From positions 1-32,965 of the forward strand of contig JAURXV010000070.1 in NCBI GenBank assembly GCA_030654195.1: 32,965 nt of DNA, written 5' to 3'. The translations under genes were made by a program, and so were the position numbers. This DNA is from Syntrophales bacterium. Its GTDB lineage: Bacteria; Desulfobacterota; Syntrophia; Syntrophales; UBA5619. Below are positions 23,243 to 29,926 of the stretch, in pieces. Under the pieces are notes generated by a model. It was not told the DNA's origin and did no database searches. It saw only the letters and a program-made list of their open reading frames with translations. Within the stretch, counting starts at the first letter, position 1. Each line of letters opens with the position of its first letter.

Positions 23243-25606
23243 CTACTCCCTGGTTTTTAATACCTCCACAAGATCAAGATGATCCAGTTTATGGCGCACA
23301 ATCAGCCCGGATACGGAGGCCGACGCAAGAACGACCGCCGCCGCGAGTGCGTAGGTCTTTGTCTCTATCACCAGCGGCACGCGGAAAAGATCGGACGCCA
23401 GCGCCTGCGCAATGTAGGCGCAGAGCCAGTATCCGATCAAGAAGCCCAACGGAATGGCGATCAGCGTGATGAGTCCCAGTTCGCCCAGAAGAATGTAGGA
23501 AATTTCACCTCGCGTGTAACCGAGCACCCGGAGGCTGGAGAGCTCCCGGCTTCGTTCCGACAACGCGATTCTTGCGCTGTTGTAGACAACGCCGAACGCG
23601 ATGGAGCAGGCCATCAGCGTAGCGATGAACGTGAAAAAGAGCATCCCTTTGGCCTGCACATCGTGAAAATTGCGGATTTCGTTTCGTCGCAGCACGGTTC
23701 CGGAAACCCGAGGCATGTTGATAAAATTCCGATAGAGCTTCCCGCTGTACAGCGGATCGGTCACCAGATAAGCGCCCGAGACGGCATCACCCTCCCTCAT
23801 CAAACGGTTGAGCGCCGTTACATCCATGTACCCCATCACCCCTAAATAGAGCTTGACCAAAGCAACGACCGGCACCTGACGGACCGGCTTCGATCCTTCG
23901 AGAACCTCGACCGTCAACAGGTCGCCGGCCCGGACGCCTAAAAATTTCCCCAGGTAATCGTTCAGCACGATACCGGAAGGCGGCAGAGATATCGCGTTGA
24001 GATCGGTATCCAGCAAAAGGTGCAAACGGCTCTCCGGTTCTATCCCGTTGATCGCCGTCTTGTAACTGCGGCTGCCGAATTTGAATCTTGCCGGGACCGT
24101 TCGGAAGGTCTCTGCGTGATGGACGCCCGGAAGTTCCTTGAGCTCATAGAGCGCCCTGCGGGAGGTCGGCTCCGTGAACGCGACCTTCATGTCTTCCTTC
24201 TGGGAAAGAACAAACTGAACGTTCACCATGAAAGCGACGGCATCCTTGAAAAATCCGCTGGAGATCATCGTGGCGCAGGCGACGGCGATTCCAATAATGG
24301 AAAGAAAAGTTCTAATCGGCTTACGCTCGATATTCCTTGCGATAATCCGTGATGGTTGCGTGAGCATGCGGCCAATGCCCGTCTTTTCAATCAGCGTGAC
24401 CCGGTACTGCGCGGGGGGTTCGGGCCTCATCGCCTCGGCGGGCGGCTGCTTGGCTGCCCGCCACAGCGAGTGCAGGGTGCCGACCAGGGCCGAGGCGATG
24501 CTGATGAGGACCGCCGCGACGATCACGCCGGGATGCAACGTATAAATCAGTTGCGGGAAACGGTACACCTCCATGTAAATGCCGCCCAGCATTTTCCCAA
24601 ACCAGATACCCGCAACGATGCCTCCAATCAAGCCGGGGGAAATAATCAGAACAACCAGCTTCGCATAATGGATGCCGATATCGAGATTATTGTAACCGAA
24701 TGCCTTCAGGGCGGCGATCTGCTCGCGCTGCGTGTTTATCGTCCTGCTCATCACGACATTCAACAAAAATGCGGCCACGCAGATGAAAATGGTGGGAAAT
24801 ATTTCCGAGCTCGTCTGGAGTTGCTGAAATTCTCCGCTCAGGAGACGGTGAGATATTTGATCCTTGCGTGCATAGGTGCCGTACCCGCCATATTGCTCCA
24901 CGATCGTGTCAAGCTGAGCGAGGACATCGCTCAATTTGGCATCCGGATACAGGGTCAAGACAGCATTATTAAACGCCCCATCCATGTCATACGCTTTGCT
25001 GAGCGCCTTGCGACCCATCCAGAGGATGCCGTAGTGTTTGAAATCCGGGCTCATCGCCTCCGGCCGCATGATCAGCACAAACTCCGGAGAAAGGGCAATG
25101 CCGGTAATCGTAAGCTCCTTCCATTTTCCATGGATGATGGCCGCAAATCGATCGCCCGGATCGAAGCCGTGCGCCAGGGCGAAGTTTTCATTGACCACCA
25201 CCTCGTTATCCTTCGCCGGGTCGGCCAACCGGCCTTTCTTGATATAGAGTCGATTCAGAAGGGGCTTGCCGTCATCGGGAACGGAAATGATCCTGGCGGT
25301 CACCGGTTCGGAAAAGCCTTTGATGTCCAGTTTGACATAGGCGGAAACGCGCGTCTCGACCTGATGGACGCCGGGAACATTTTGAATCTTCTCCTTCAGG
25401 CTTTCCGGCGCCCGCTTCAAGTTCACAAACACATCGGCAAAACGATAATCCCGATAAAATCGGTTTCGGGTGAGAGAGAGGGAATCGATGGTGCTGATGA
25501 ACATGATGAAGGTCGCCACACCGCTGACCACGACCAGCGTAATGGCAAAGACCTGGCCTTTCATGCGCCACAGATCCCGCCAGAGTTTTCGGTTGAGAGC
25601 CTTCAT
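23243..25606 (-). CDS. FtsX-like ABC transporter permease (MacB/LolC type)
   Basis: 787 residues. There is an N-terminal membrane segment (about 16-38), a large periplasmic domain, three membrane segments (about 270-380), a second segment-plus-periplasmic-domain unit starting near 425, and three final membrane segments. This duplicated form (two FtsX domains, QREQIAALKAFGY and later SRELSSLRVLGY) is typical of large MacB/LolC-like permeases that move lipids, peptides or drugs out of the inner membrane. It lies four bases after the ATPase gene and four bases before the adaptor gene. The substrate is unknown. Confidence 0.88.
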   Translation of the reverse strand: MKALNRKLWRDLWRMKGQVFAITLVVVSGVATFIMFISTIDSLSLTRNRFYRDYRFADVFVNLKRAPESLKEKIQNVPGVHQVETRVSAYVKLDIKGFSEPVTARIISVPDDGKPLLNRLYIKKGRLADPAKDNEVVVNENFALAHGFDPGDRFAAIIHGKWKELTITGIALSPEFVLIMRPEAMSPDFKHYGILWMGRKALSKAYDMDGAFNNAVLTLYPDAKLSDVLAQLDTIVEQYGGYGTYARKDQISHRLLSGEFQQLQTSSEIFPTIFICVAAFLLNVVMSRTINTQREQIAALKAFGYNNLDIGIHYAKLVVLIISPGLIGGIVAGIWFGKMLGGIYMEVYRFPQLIYTLHPGVIVAAVLISIASALVGTLHSLWRAAKQPPAEAMRPEPPAQYRVTLIEKTGIGRMLTQPSRIIARNIERKPIRTFLSIIGIAVACATMISSGFFKDAVAFMVNVQFVLSQKEDMKVAFTEPTSRRALYELKELPGVHHAETFRTVPARFKFGSRSYKTAINGIEPESRLHLLLDTDLNAISLPPSGIVLNDYLGKFLGVRAGDLLTVEVLEGSKPVRQVPVVALVKLYLGVMGYMDVTALNRLMREGDAVSGAYLVTDPLYSGKLYRNFINMPRVSGTVLRRNEIRNFHDVQAKGMLFFTFIATLMACSIAFGVVYNSARIALSERSRELSSLRVLGYTRGEISYILLGELGLITLIAIPLGFLIGYWLCAYIAQALASDLFRVPLVIETKTYALAAAVVLASASVSGLIVRHKLDHLDLVEVLKTRE

Positions 25607-25610
25607 GAGC

Positions 25611-26348
25611 TCACCATTGAAGTTCGCCCGGCGATTTCTTCACCGCGTTTGCCTTGATTTCCGTAATTCTGCCGTTGCTCAAGTGAATGACGCGGTCGGC
25701 CATTCCGGCGATGTCCGCGTTGTGGGTGATGATCGCCGTTGCCGTACCGAGCTCGCGATTGATCCTATCCAGCGCTTCGAGCACCACGATCCCCGTTTTG
25801 GAATCGAGGGCTCCCGTGGGTTCGTCGCAGAGAAGCACTTCCGGATTTTTTGAAATGGCGCGGGCAATCGCCACGCGCTGCTGTTCGCCGCCGGAGAGCT
25901 GGGCGGGAAAATGGTCGAGGCGCTCGGTTAATCCGACAAGTTGCAAGGCCTCTTCCGGCGTCATGGGATTTTGTGCGATCTCCGTCACCACCGCCACGTT
26001 CTCCCGTGCGGTAAGGCTGGGGATCAGGTTGTAAAACTGAAAAACAAACCCGACATGGTAACGGCGATATTCGGTCAGCTCCCGCTCATCGGCATTCGTC
26101 AGGGTTTTGCCCCGGTAAGTGACATCGCCGCCGGTGGCCGTGTCCAGGCCGCCGAGGATGTTCAGCAGCGTCGATTTCCCGCTTCCCGAAGGTCCGAGAA
26201 GCACGACCAGTTCGCCGGAGTAGAGTTCCAGATTCACCCCCCGCAGGGCGTGGACTTCGACTTCCCCCATCGCATAGATTTTCGTGAGGTCCCGGACCCG
26301 GAAAACGACCTCTCCCGAATTGTTCGGTTCTCCTTCCTTTCCGATCAT
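25611..26348 (-). CDS. ABC transporter ATP-binding protein (LolD/MacB type)
   Basis: 245 residues. Walker [10 protein letters not shown] (52-60), signature LSGGEQQR, Walker [12 protein letters not shown] and switch ITHN are intact, and the sequence is of the LolD/MacB class. It powers the FtsX-like permease encoded four bases downstream. AAGAG directly abuts the ATG, so the ribosome site is unusually close, yet no better start is seen. First gene of a three-gene exporter operon. Confidence 0.9.
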   Translation of the reverse strand: MIGKEGEPNNSGEVVFRVRDLTKIYAMGEVEVHALRGVNLELYSGELVVLLGPSGSGKSTLLNILGGLDTATGGDVTYRGKTLTNADERELTEYRRYHVGFVFQFYNLIPSLTARENVAVVTEIAQNPMTPEEALQLVGLTERLDHFPAQLSGGEQQRVAIARAISKNPEVLLCDEPTGALDSKTGIVVLEALDRINRELGTATAIITHNADIAGMADRVIHLSNGRITEIKANAVKKSPGELQW

Positions 26349-26460
26349 CTCTTCGGCCCCCCTGTTTGAGAAAAAATCTGAACAGGGACCCCTTTATTTG
26401 TCAAGCGATTATTGTCTCCCGTCAAAGACTCCGCTATTCGATCTTCTCCTGGTCGGATAC

Positions 26461-26489
26461 TTGACATTATTGCGCACAACCCATAGAAA
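26461..26489 (+). promoter_or_regulatory. Probable sigma70 promoter of bioY-bioM-bioN
   Basis: TTGACA (26461-26466), a 17-base spacer, and TAGAAA (26484-26489; 4 of 6 matches). The -35 is perfect. It leaves a long leader of nearly 290 bases before bioY. A closer promoter may exist that I did not see. Confidence 0.5.
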
Positions 26490-26606
26490 TATTATGTGCA
26501 GATGAATTTCAAGTGGGAACCTTTCCTTGCCAAGAATCTCCTGGGATCAGGGTTGCCAACCGTTTGAGCACGAAATCGGCCGCCCCGGGGAAATCGAAAC
26601 CATCGT

Positions 26607-26691
26607 TCCGGCCGGATCGAAGCCCCCAGGCACGCCATGGAAGCCGGAATCTCCCCCGTGATTAAAGGTTGAAAATCCGGCCGGATCGAAG
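26607..26691. repeat. Pair of 16-base direct repeats in the bioY leader
   Basis: TCCGGCCGGATCGAAG occurs at 26607-26622 and again, unchanged, at 26676-26691, 69 bases apart. Each copy contains the perfect 10-base palindrome TCCGGCCGGA. Repeated palindromes upstream of a transporter gene fit binding sites for a regulator, though I do not recognise this as a known BirA or BioR operator. Confidence 0.55.
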
Positions 26692-26783
26692 TATGTTCCC
26701 GTCAGCATGAACCGGGCGGCGCCAAAACGGGATACGTGTCCCGGCGCGGGCGAACCTGCAATGGAAAGGCGTATCGAAAATCC

Positions 26784-27329
26784 ATGAACACCGAACAGAC
26801 CTCCCTCCGCGGCATGGTCTACGCCTCCCTCTTCGGGGCGCTGACCGCCGTGGGGGCCTACATCATCATCCCGCTCCCGCCGGTGCCGATCACGCTCCAG
26901 ACCCTGTTTCTCGGCCTGGCCGGGACGCTCCTCGGGGGACGTCTCGGGGCACTCAGCCAGGTGGTCTACCTCCTCCTCGGCATCATCGGCCTGCCGGTCT
27001 TTGCCGGCGGTAAGGCGGGCCTCGGCGTCCTCTTCGGACCGACGGGCGGCTACCTGATCGGATTTGTCGCCGCCGCCTTCGTGATCGGCAAACTCGCCGC
27101 TCTGAAGGCGCGTCCCGGCTTCGCCTGGTTATGCCTTTCGCTCGTCGCGGGAACGGCGGTCGTCTACGCGCTGGGGGTTCTTCAGCTCTCCCTGGTCGCC
27201 CGTCTGGCCCCGGTGAAGGCGCTGGCCGTCGGCGTCCTCCCGTTCCTCCCGGGCGACGGAATCAAGATCGTCCTCACGGCCTGGATCGCGCTCAAGCTCC
27301 GGGACCGTATCGGCGGGAAGTTCCCATGA
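26784..27329 (+). CDS. bioY: Biotin transporter BioY (ECF S component)
   Basis: 181 residues, about six membrane segments, with family patterns IPLPPVPITLQTL near 32-44 and FGPTGGYLIGF near 88-98. BioY binds biotin and, with the energy module, imports it. The two following genes are exactly that module, which supports the substrate. I start at the ATG at 26784, where family similarity begins; the open frame extends upstream to 26736. Its stop overlaps the ATPase start. Confidence 0.93.
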   Translation: MNTEQTSLRGMVYASLFGALTAVGAYIIIPLPPVPITLQTLFLGLAGTLLGGRLGALSQVVYLLLGIIGLPVFAGGKAGLGVLFGPTGGYLIGFVAAAFVIGKLAALKARPGFAWLCLSLVAGTAVVYALGVLQLSLVARLAPVKALAVGVLPFLPGDGIKIVLTAWIALKLRDRIGGKFP

Positions 27330-28060
27330 TCCGTGTCGAAAATCTGATCTACCGCTACGACGCCGGGGCGCCGGACTGCCTCCGGGGGGTCAGTCTCGAT
27401 ATCCCTGAAGGCGTCCACACGGCGCTGATCGGCCCGAACGGCTCCGGCAAGACGACGCTCATCAAGCACCTGAACGCCCTCCTGTTCCCCACTGCCGGCA
27501 CGGTCTGCGTGGACGGAATGATGACGACCGACGCCTCTTCCGTCCGGGAGATCCGGCGGCGGGTCGGGATGGTTTTCCAGAACCCGGAGAGCCAGATCGT
27601 GGGGATGACGGTGGAGGAGGACGTCGCCTTCGGGCCGGAAAATCTCGCCCTCCCCTCCGCGGAGATCCGGCGCCGCGTCGATGCGTGCCTGGCGATGGTC
27701 GGGATGACGGGTTTCGAGAAACGGGCGCCCCACACCCTCTCGGGCGGGGAGAAGCGTCTCCTCTCGATCGCCGGCGTGGTCGCGATGAACCCAAGCTACA
27801 TTGCCTTCGACGAACCGACGGCCTATCTCGATCCGGCGGGGAAACAGCGCGTCCTGGAGATCATCCGGAGGCTCAACCGGGAAGGAATGGCGATCATCCA
27901 CATCGCCCATGAGATGCGGGACGTCGCGGAGGCGGACCGCGTCGTGGTGATGGACCGCGGACAGGTGCTTCGGATCGGAACGCCGGCGGAGGTCTTCGGT
28001 CAGGTCGAACGCCTGACCGCCATCGGTCTCGACGCTCTTCCTGAAGGGGGCGAGAGATGA
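27326..28060 (+). CDS. bioM: Biotin ECF transporter ATPase (EcfA/BioM)
   Basis: 244 residues. Walker A GPNGSGKT (36-43), Q-loop VFQNPESQIVG, signature LSGGEKR, Walker B AFDEPTAYLDP and switch AHE are intact; the NPESQ stretch is typical of energy-coupling-factor ATPases. It powers biotin import with BioY and BioN. The gene overlaps bioY and bioN by four bases each, so all three are probably translated together. Only one ATPase gene is present, as in BioMNY, so it would act as a homodimer. Confidence 0.92.
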   Translation: MIRVENLIYRYDAGAPDCLRGVSLDIPEGVHTALIGPNGSGKTTLIKHLNALLFPTAGTVCVDGMMTTDASSVREIRRRVGMVFQNPESQIVGMTVEEDVAFGPENLALPSAEIRRRVDACLAMVGMTGFEKRAPHTLSGGEKRLLSIAGVVAMNPSYIAFDEPTAYLDPAGKQRVLEIIRRLNREGMAIIHIAHEMRDVAEADRVVVMDRGQVLRIGTPAEVFGQVERLTAIGLDALPEGGER

Positions 28061-28851
28061 TCCGTCTGGGACAGTACCTGCCGGGCGACACGATCGTCCA
28101 CCGCCTCGACCCGCGGGTGAAGATCCTCTCCGTCGTTGCGCTCAGCCTCCTCATCTTCGCGGCGACACCGGTGGAGATCGCGCTGATAAGCGCCTTTCTC
28201 GCAGCGGTCGCGGGTGCGGCGCGCATGACGCCCGCCCAGGCGGCGGGGACGCTCCGGCCCGTGGCGGTTTTCATGGCGATGATCTTTCTCGTTCATCTCT
28301 TCTTTACCGAAGGGCAGCCGCTCCTATCGCTCGCCCCGCTGCCGGGGCAGGTCACGCGGGAGGGGCTCCTCCGGGGGATTTACGTCACCTGGCAATTCGC
28401 GGGTCTCATCCTCGCTGCCGCCGTTCTGACGCTGACGACATCGCCTTCCGAACTCGTCGGGGGGATCGAACGACTGCTCCGGCCGCTCTCCAGGATCGGG
28501 ATCCCGGCGCAGGATCTCGCCGTGATGATCGCGATGGCGCTCCGTTTCATGCCGATGCTCTTAGAGGAGTACGACCGGCTCCGGATGGCGCAGATGGCGC
28601 GGGGCGCGGATTTCACGACGGGAAGCCTTGCGCTGCGGACCCGCGCCGTTGCCGCGCTCGCCGTTCCGCTGCTGCTGTCCGCCTTCCGCCGCGCCGACGA
28701 ACTCGCCGTCGCGATGGAGGCAAGGGGATACCGGCGCGGCCCCAGGACCACGCTCCGCGAACTGGCCTTTTCGGGACGTGATCTGGGCGCCTTCGCCGTC
28801 ATCGGAATCTTGATCTTGGCAACGACGGTGTTGAGGATGACGGCATTATAA
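28057..28851 (+). CDS. bioN: Biotin ECF transporter transmembrane protein (EcfT/BioN)
   Basis: 264 residues with about five membrane segments and the two coupling-helix ARG motifs, MARGAD (about 183-188) and EARGYRRG (about 223-230), by which EcfT proteins grip the ATPases. It joins BioY to BioM. Its start overlaps the bioM stop (ATGA). The 159 bases between its stop and the next gene hold no feature I can support. Confidence 0.9.
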   Translation: MIRLGQYLPGDTIVHRLDPRVKILSVVALSLLIFAATPVEIALISAFLAAVAGAARMTPAQAAGTLRPVAVFMAMIFLVHLFFTEGQPLLSLAPLPGQVTREGLLRGIYVTWQFAGLILAAAVLTLTTSPSELVGGIERLLRPLSRIGIPAQDLAVMIAMALRFMPMLLEEYDRLRMAQMARGADFTTGSLALRTRAVAALAVPLLLSAFRRADELAVAMEARGYRRGPRTTLRELAFSGRDLGAFAVIGILILATTVLRMTAL

Positions 28852-29010
28852 TCCCGACGGGAGGGAAATATCACCCTTGCCTTTCCCCGGCGGGAGGGAT
28901 ATGGACAGGAGGCCGAACCGAGGGGAATCCGCCATGCCCCTCGGCGCGGGGGCCGTGGATGAAAACGAAAAGAGGCTCCCGTCCGGAGAGCGGGGAAAAA
29001 GGATGATCCG

Positions 29011-29865
29011 ATGAAAAACCGCTGGACCTTCGTCGATACGCCCGCAAAACTCGCCAAGGCCGAAAAGTCGATCCGCGAAGCTAAGGTCATCGCGTTCGAT
29101 ACCGAGTACGACTCCTTCCGCTACTTCCGGGAGAAGCTCTGCCTCCTCCAGATACAGACGGAAGAGAGGACATGGCTGATCGATCCGCTGGCGGCGGGCC
29201 TGGACCTCTCTTTTCTCGGCGACGTCCTGATCGATCCGGAGATCCTCAAGATCTTCCACGCCGGCGACAACGACATCCGTATCCTGAAGCGGGACTACGC
29301 CTTCGGCTTCCGGAACATCTTCGACACGCACCGCGCCGCGTCGCTTCTCGGATTCCGGCTGCTCTCCCTCTCCACGTTGCTCGAGACCCACCTCGGCGTC
29401 ACGCTGGAGAAGAAGATGCAGCGCTCCCGGTGGGATCTCCGGCCCCTCTCCGAGGAACAGCTCGACTACGCAGCCCTCGACACGGCCCACCTGACCGACC
29501 TTTACCGGAAACTGGACGCGGAACTGCATGAAAAGGGATTGGAAAAGGAGGCAAAGCGCCTCTTCGTCGGAATGACCGCGGTTGTCTGGCGGCCAAGGGT
29601 TCTCGACCGGTCGGCTCACCGGAACATCGCCAGATACGCGCAACTGACCTCCGTGCAGAAGGAGCGGCTCCGCCTGCTGTACCGCTGGCGGTTCGAGAAG
29701 GCGGAGGAGCTCAACCGCGCCTGTTTCATGCTCCTCTCCGATTCACAGCTCATCGGTCTGTCGCGGCTGGAGAACGCATCCCTTCAGAAGATCGCCGGCC
29801 CCGGCCTCCTCTCCGCCGAGGGTGCAAACCGCTTCGGCCCGGAAATCCTGAATCTCCTTACCTAA
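29011..29865 (+). CDS. rnd: Ribonuclease D
   Basis: 284 residues. The DEDDy 3'-5' exonuclease core has DTE (30-32), HAGDND (83-88) and YAALD (153-157); a single HRDC domain follows (about 205-284). RNase D trims the 3' ends of tRNA and other stable RNAs. It is shorter than the E. coli enzyme (about 375), which has two HRDC-like domains. It may be co-transcribed with the biotin genes but has a 159-base gap from them. Confidence 0.9.
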   Translation: MKNRWTFVDTPAKLAKAEKSIREAKVIAFDTEYDSFRYFREKLCLLQIQTEERTWLIDPLAAGLDLSFLGDVLIDPEILKIFHAGDNDIRILKRDYAFGFRNIFDTHRAASLLGFRLLSLSTLLETHLGVTLEKKMQRSRWDLRPLSEEQLDYAALDTAHLTDLYRKLDAELHEKGLEKEAKRLFVGMTAVVWRPRVLDRSAHRNIARYAQLTSVQKERLRLLYRWRFEKAEELNRACFMLLSDSQLIGLSRLENASLQKIAGPGLLSAEGANRFGPEILNLLT

Positions 29866-29866
29866 T

Positions 29867-29918
29867 AAATGGGGACAGGTACATTTTTTTCTGCGAAAAA
29901 ATGTACCTGTCCCCATTT
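29867..29918. repeat. GGGGACAG palindrome, copy 3
   Basis: Perfect inverted repeat with 23-base arms (29867-29889 and 29896-29918) around a six-base loop. The core is GGGGACAGGTACAT with inner T and A runs. It lies exactly between two convergent genes (rnd and the cytochrome), so it may slow or end transcription from both sides, but the T run is inside the stem rather than after it, unlike a normal terminator. Confidence 0.85.
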
Positions 29919-29926
29919 ACCGCCCA

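Larger units (their letters stand above)
26349..26783. other. Divergent intergenic region between the ABC exporter and bioY
   Basis: 435 bases serving two outward-facing operons. Toward the exporter there is a possible promoter TTGACA (26404-26399), 17 bases, TCAGAT (26381-26376), whose -10 is weak. Toward bioY there is a better one at 26461-26489, followed by a leader of about 290 bases with two copies of a 16-base repeat. I found no recognisable riboswitch. Confidence 0.45.

Noticed and set aside
26490-26783. Riboswitch in the bioY leader
   Set aside because: No conserved core of a cobalamin, TPP or other common riboswitch could be found by eye.
29867-29918. Palindrome between rnd and the cytochrome gene as a classical bidirectional terminator
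   Set aside because: No T run follows the stem on either strand, and the same core occurs in gene leaders, so it is better read as a dispersed repeat; some effect on transcription remains possible.
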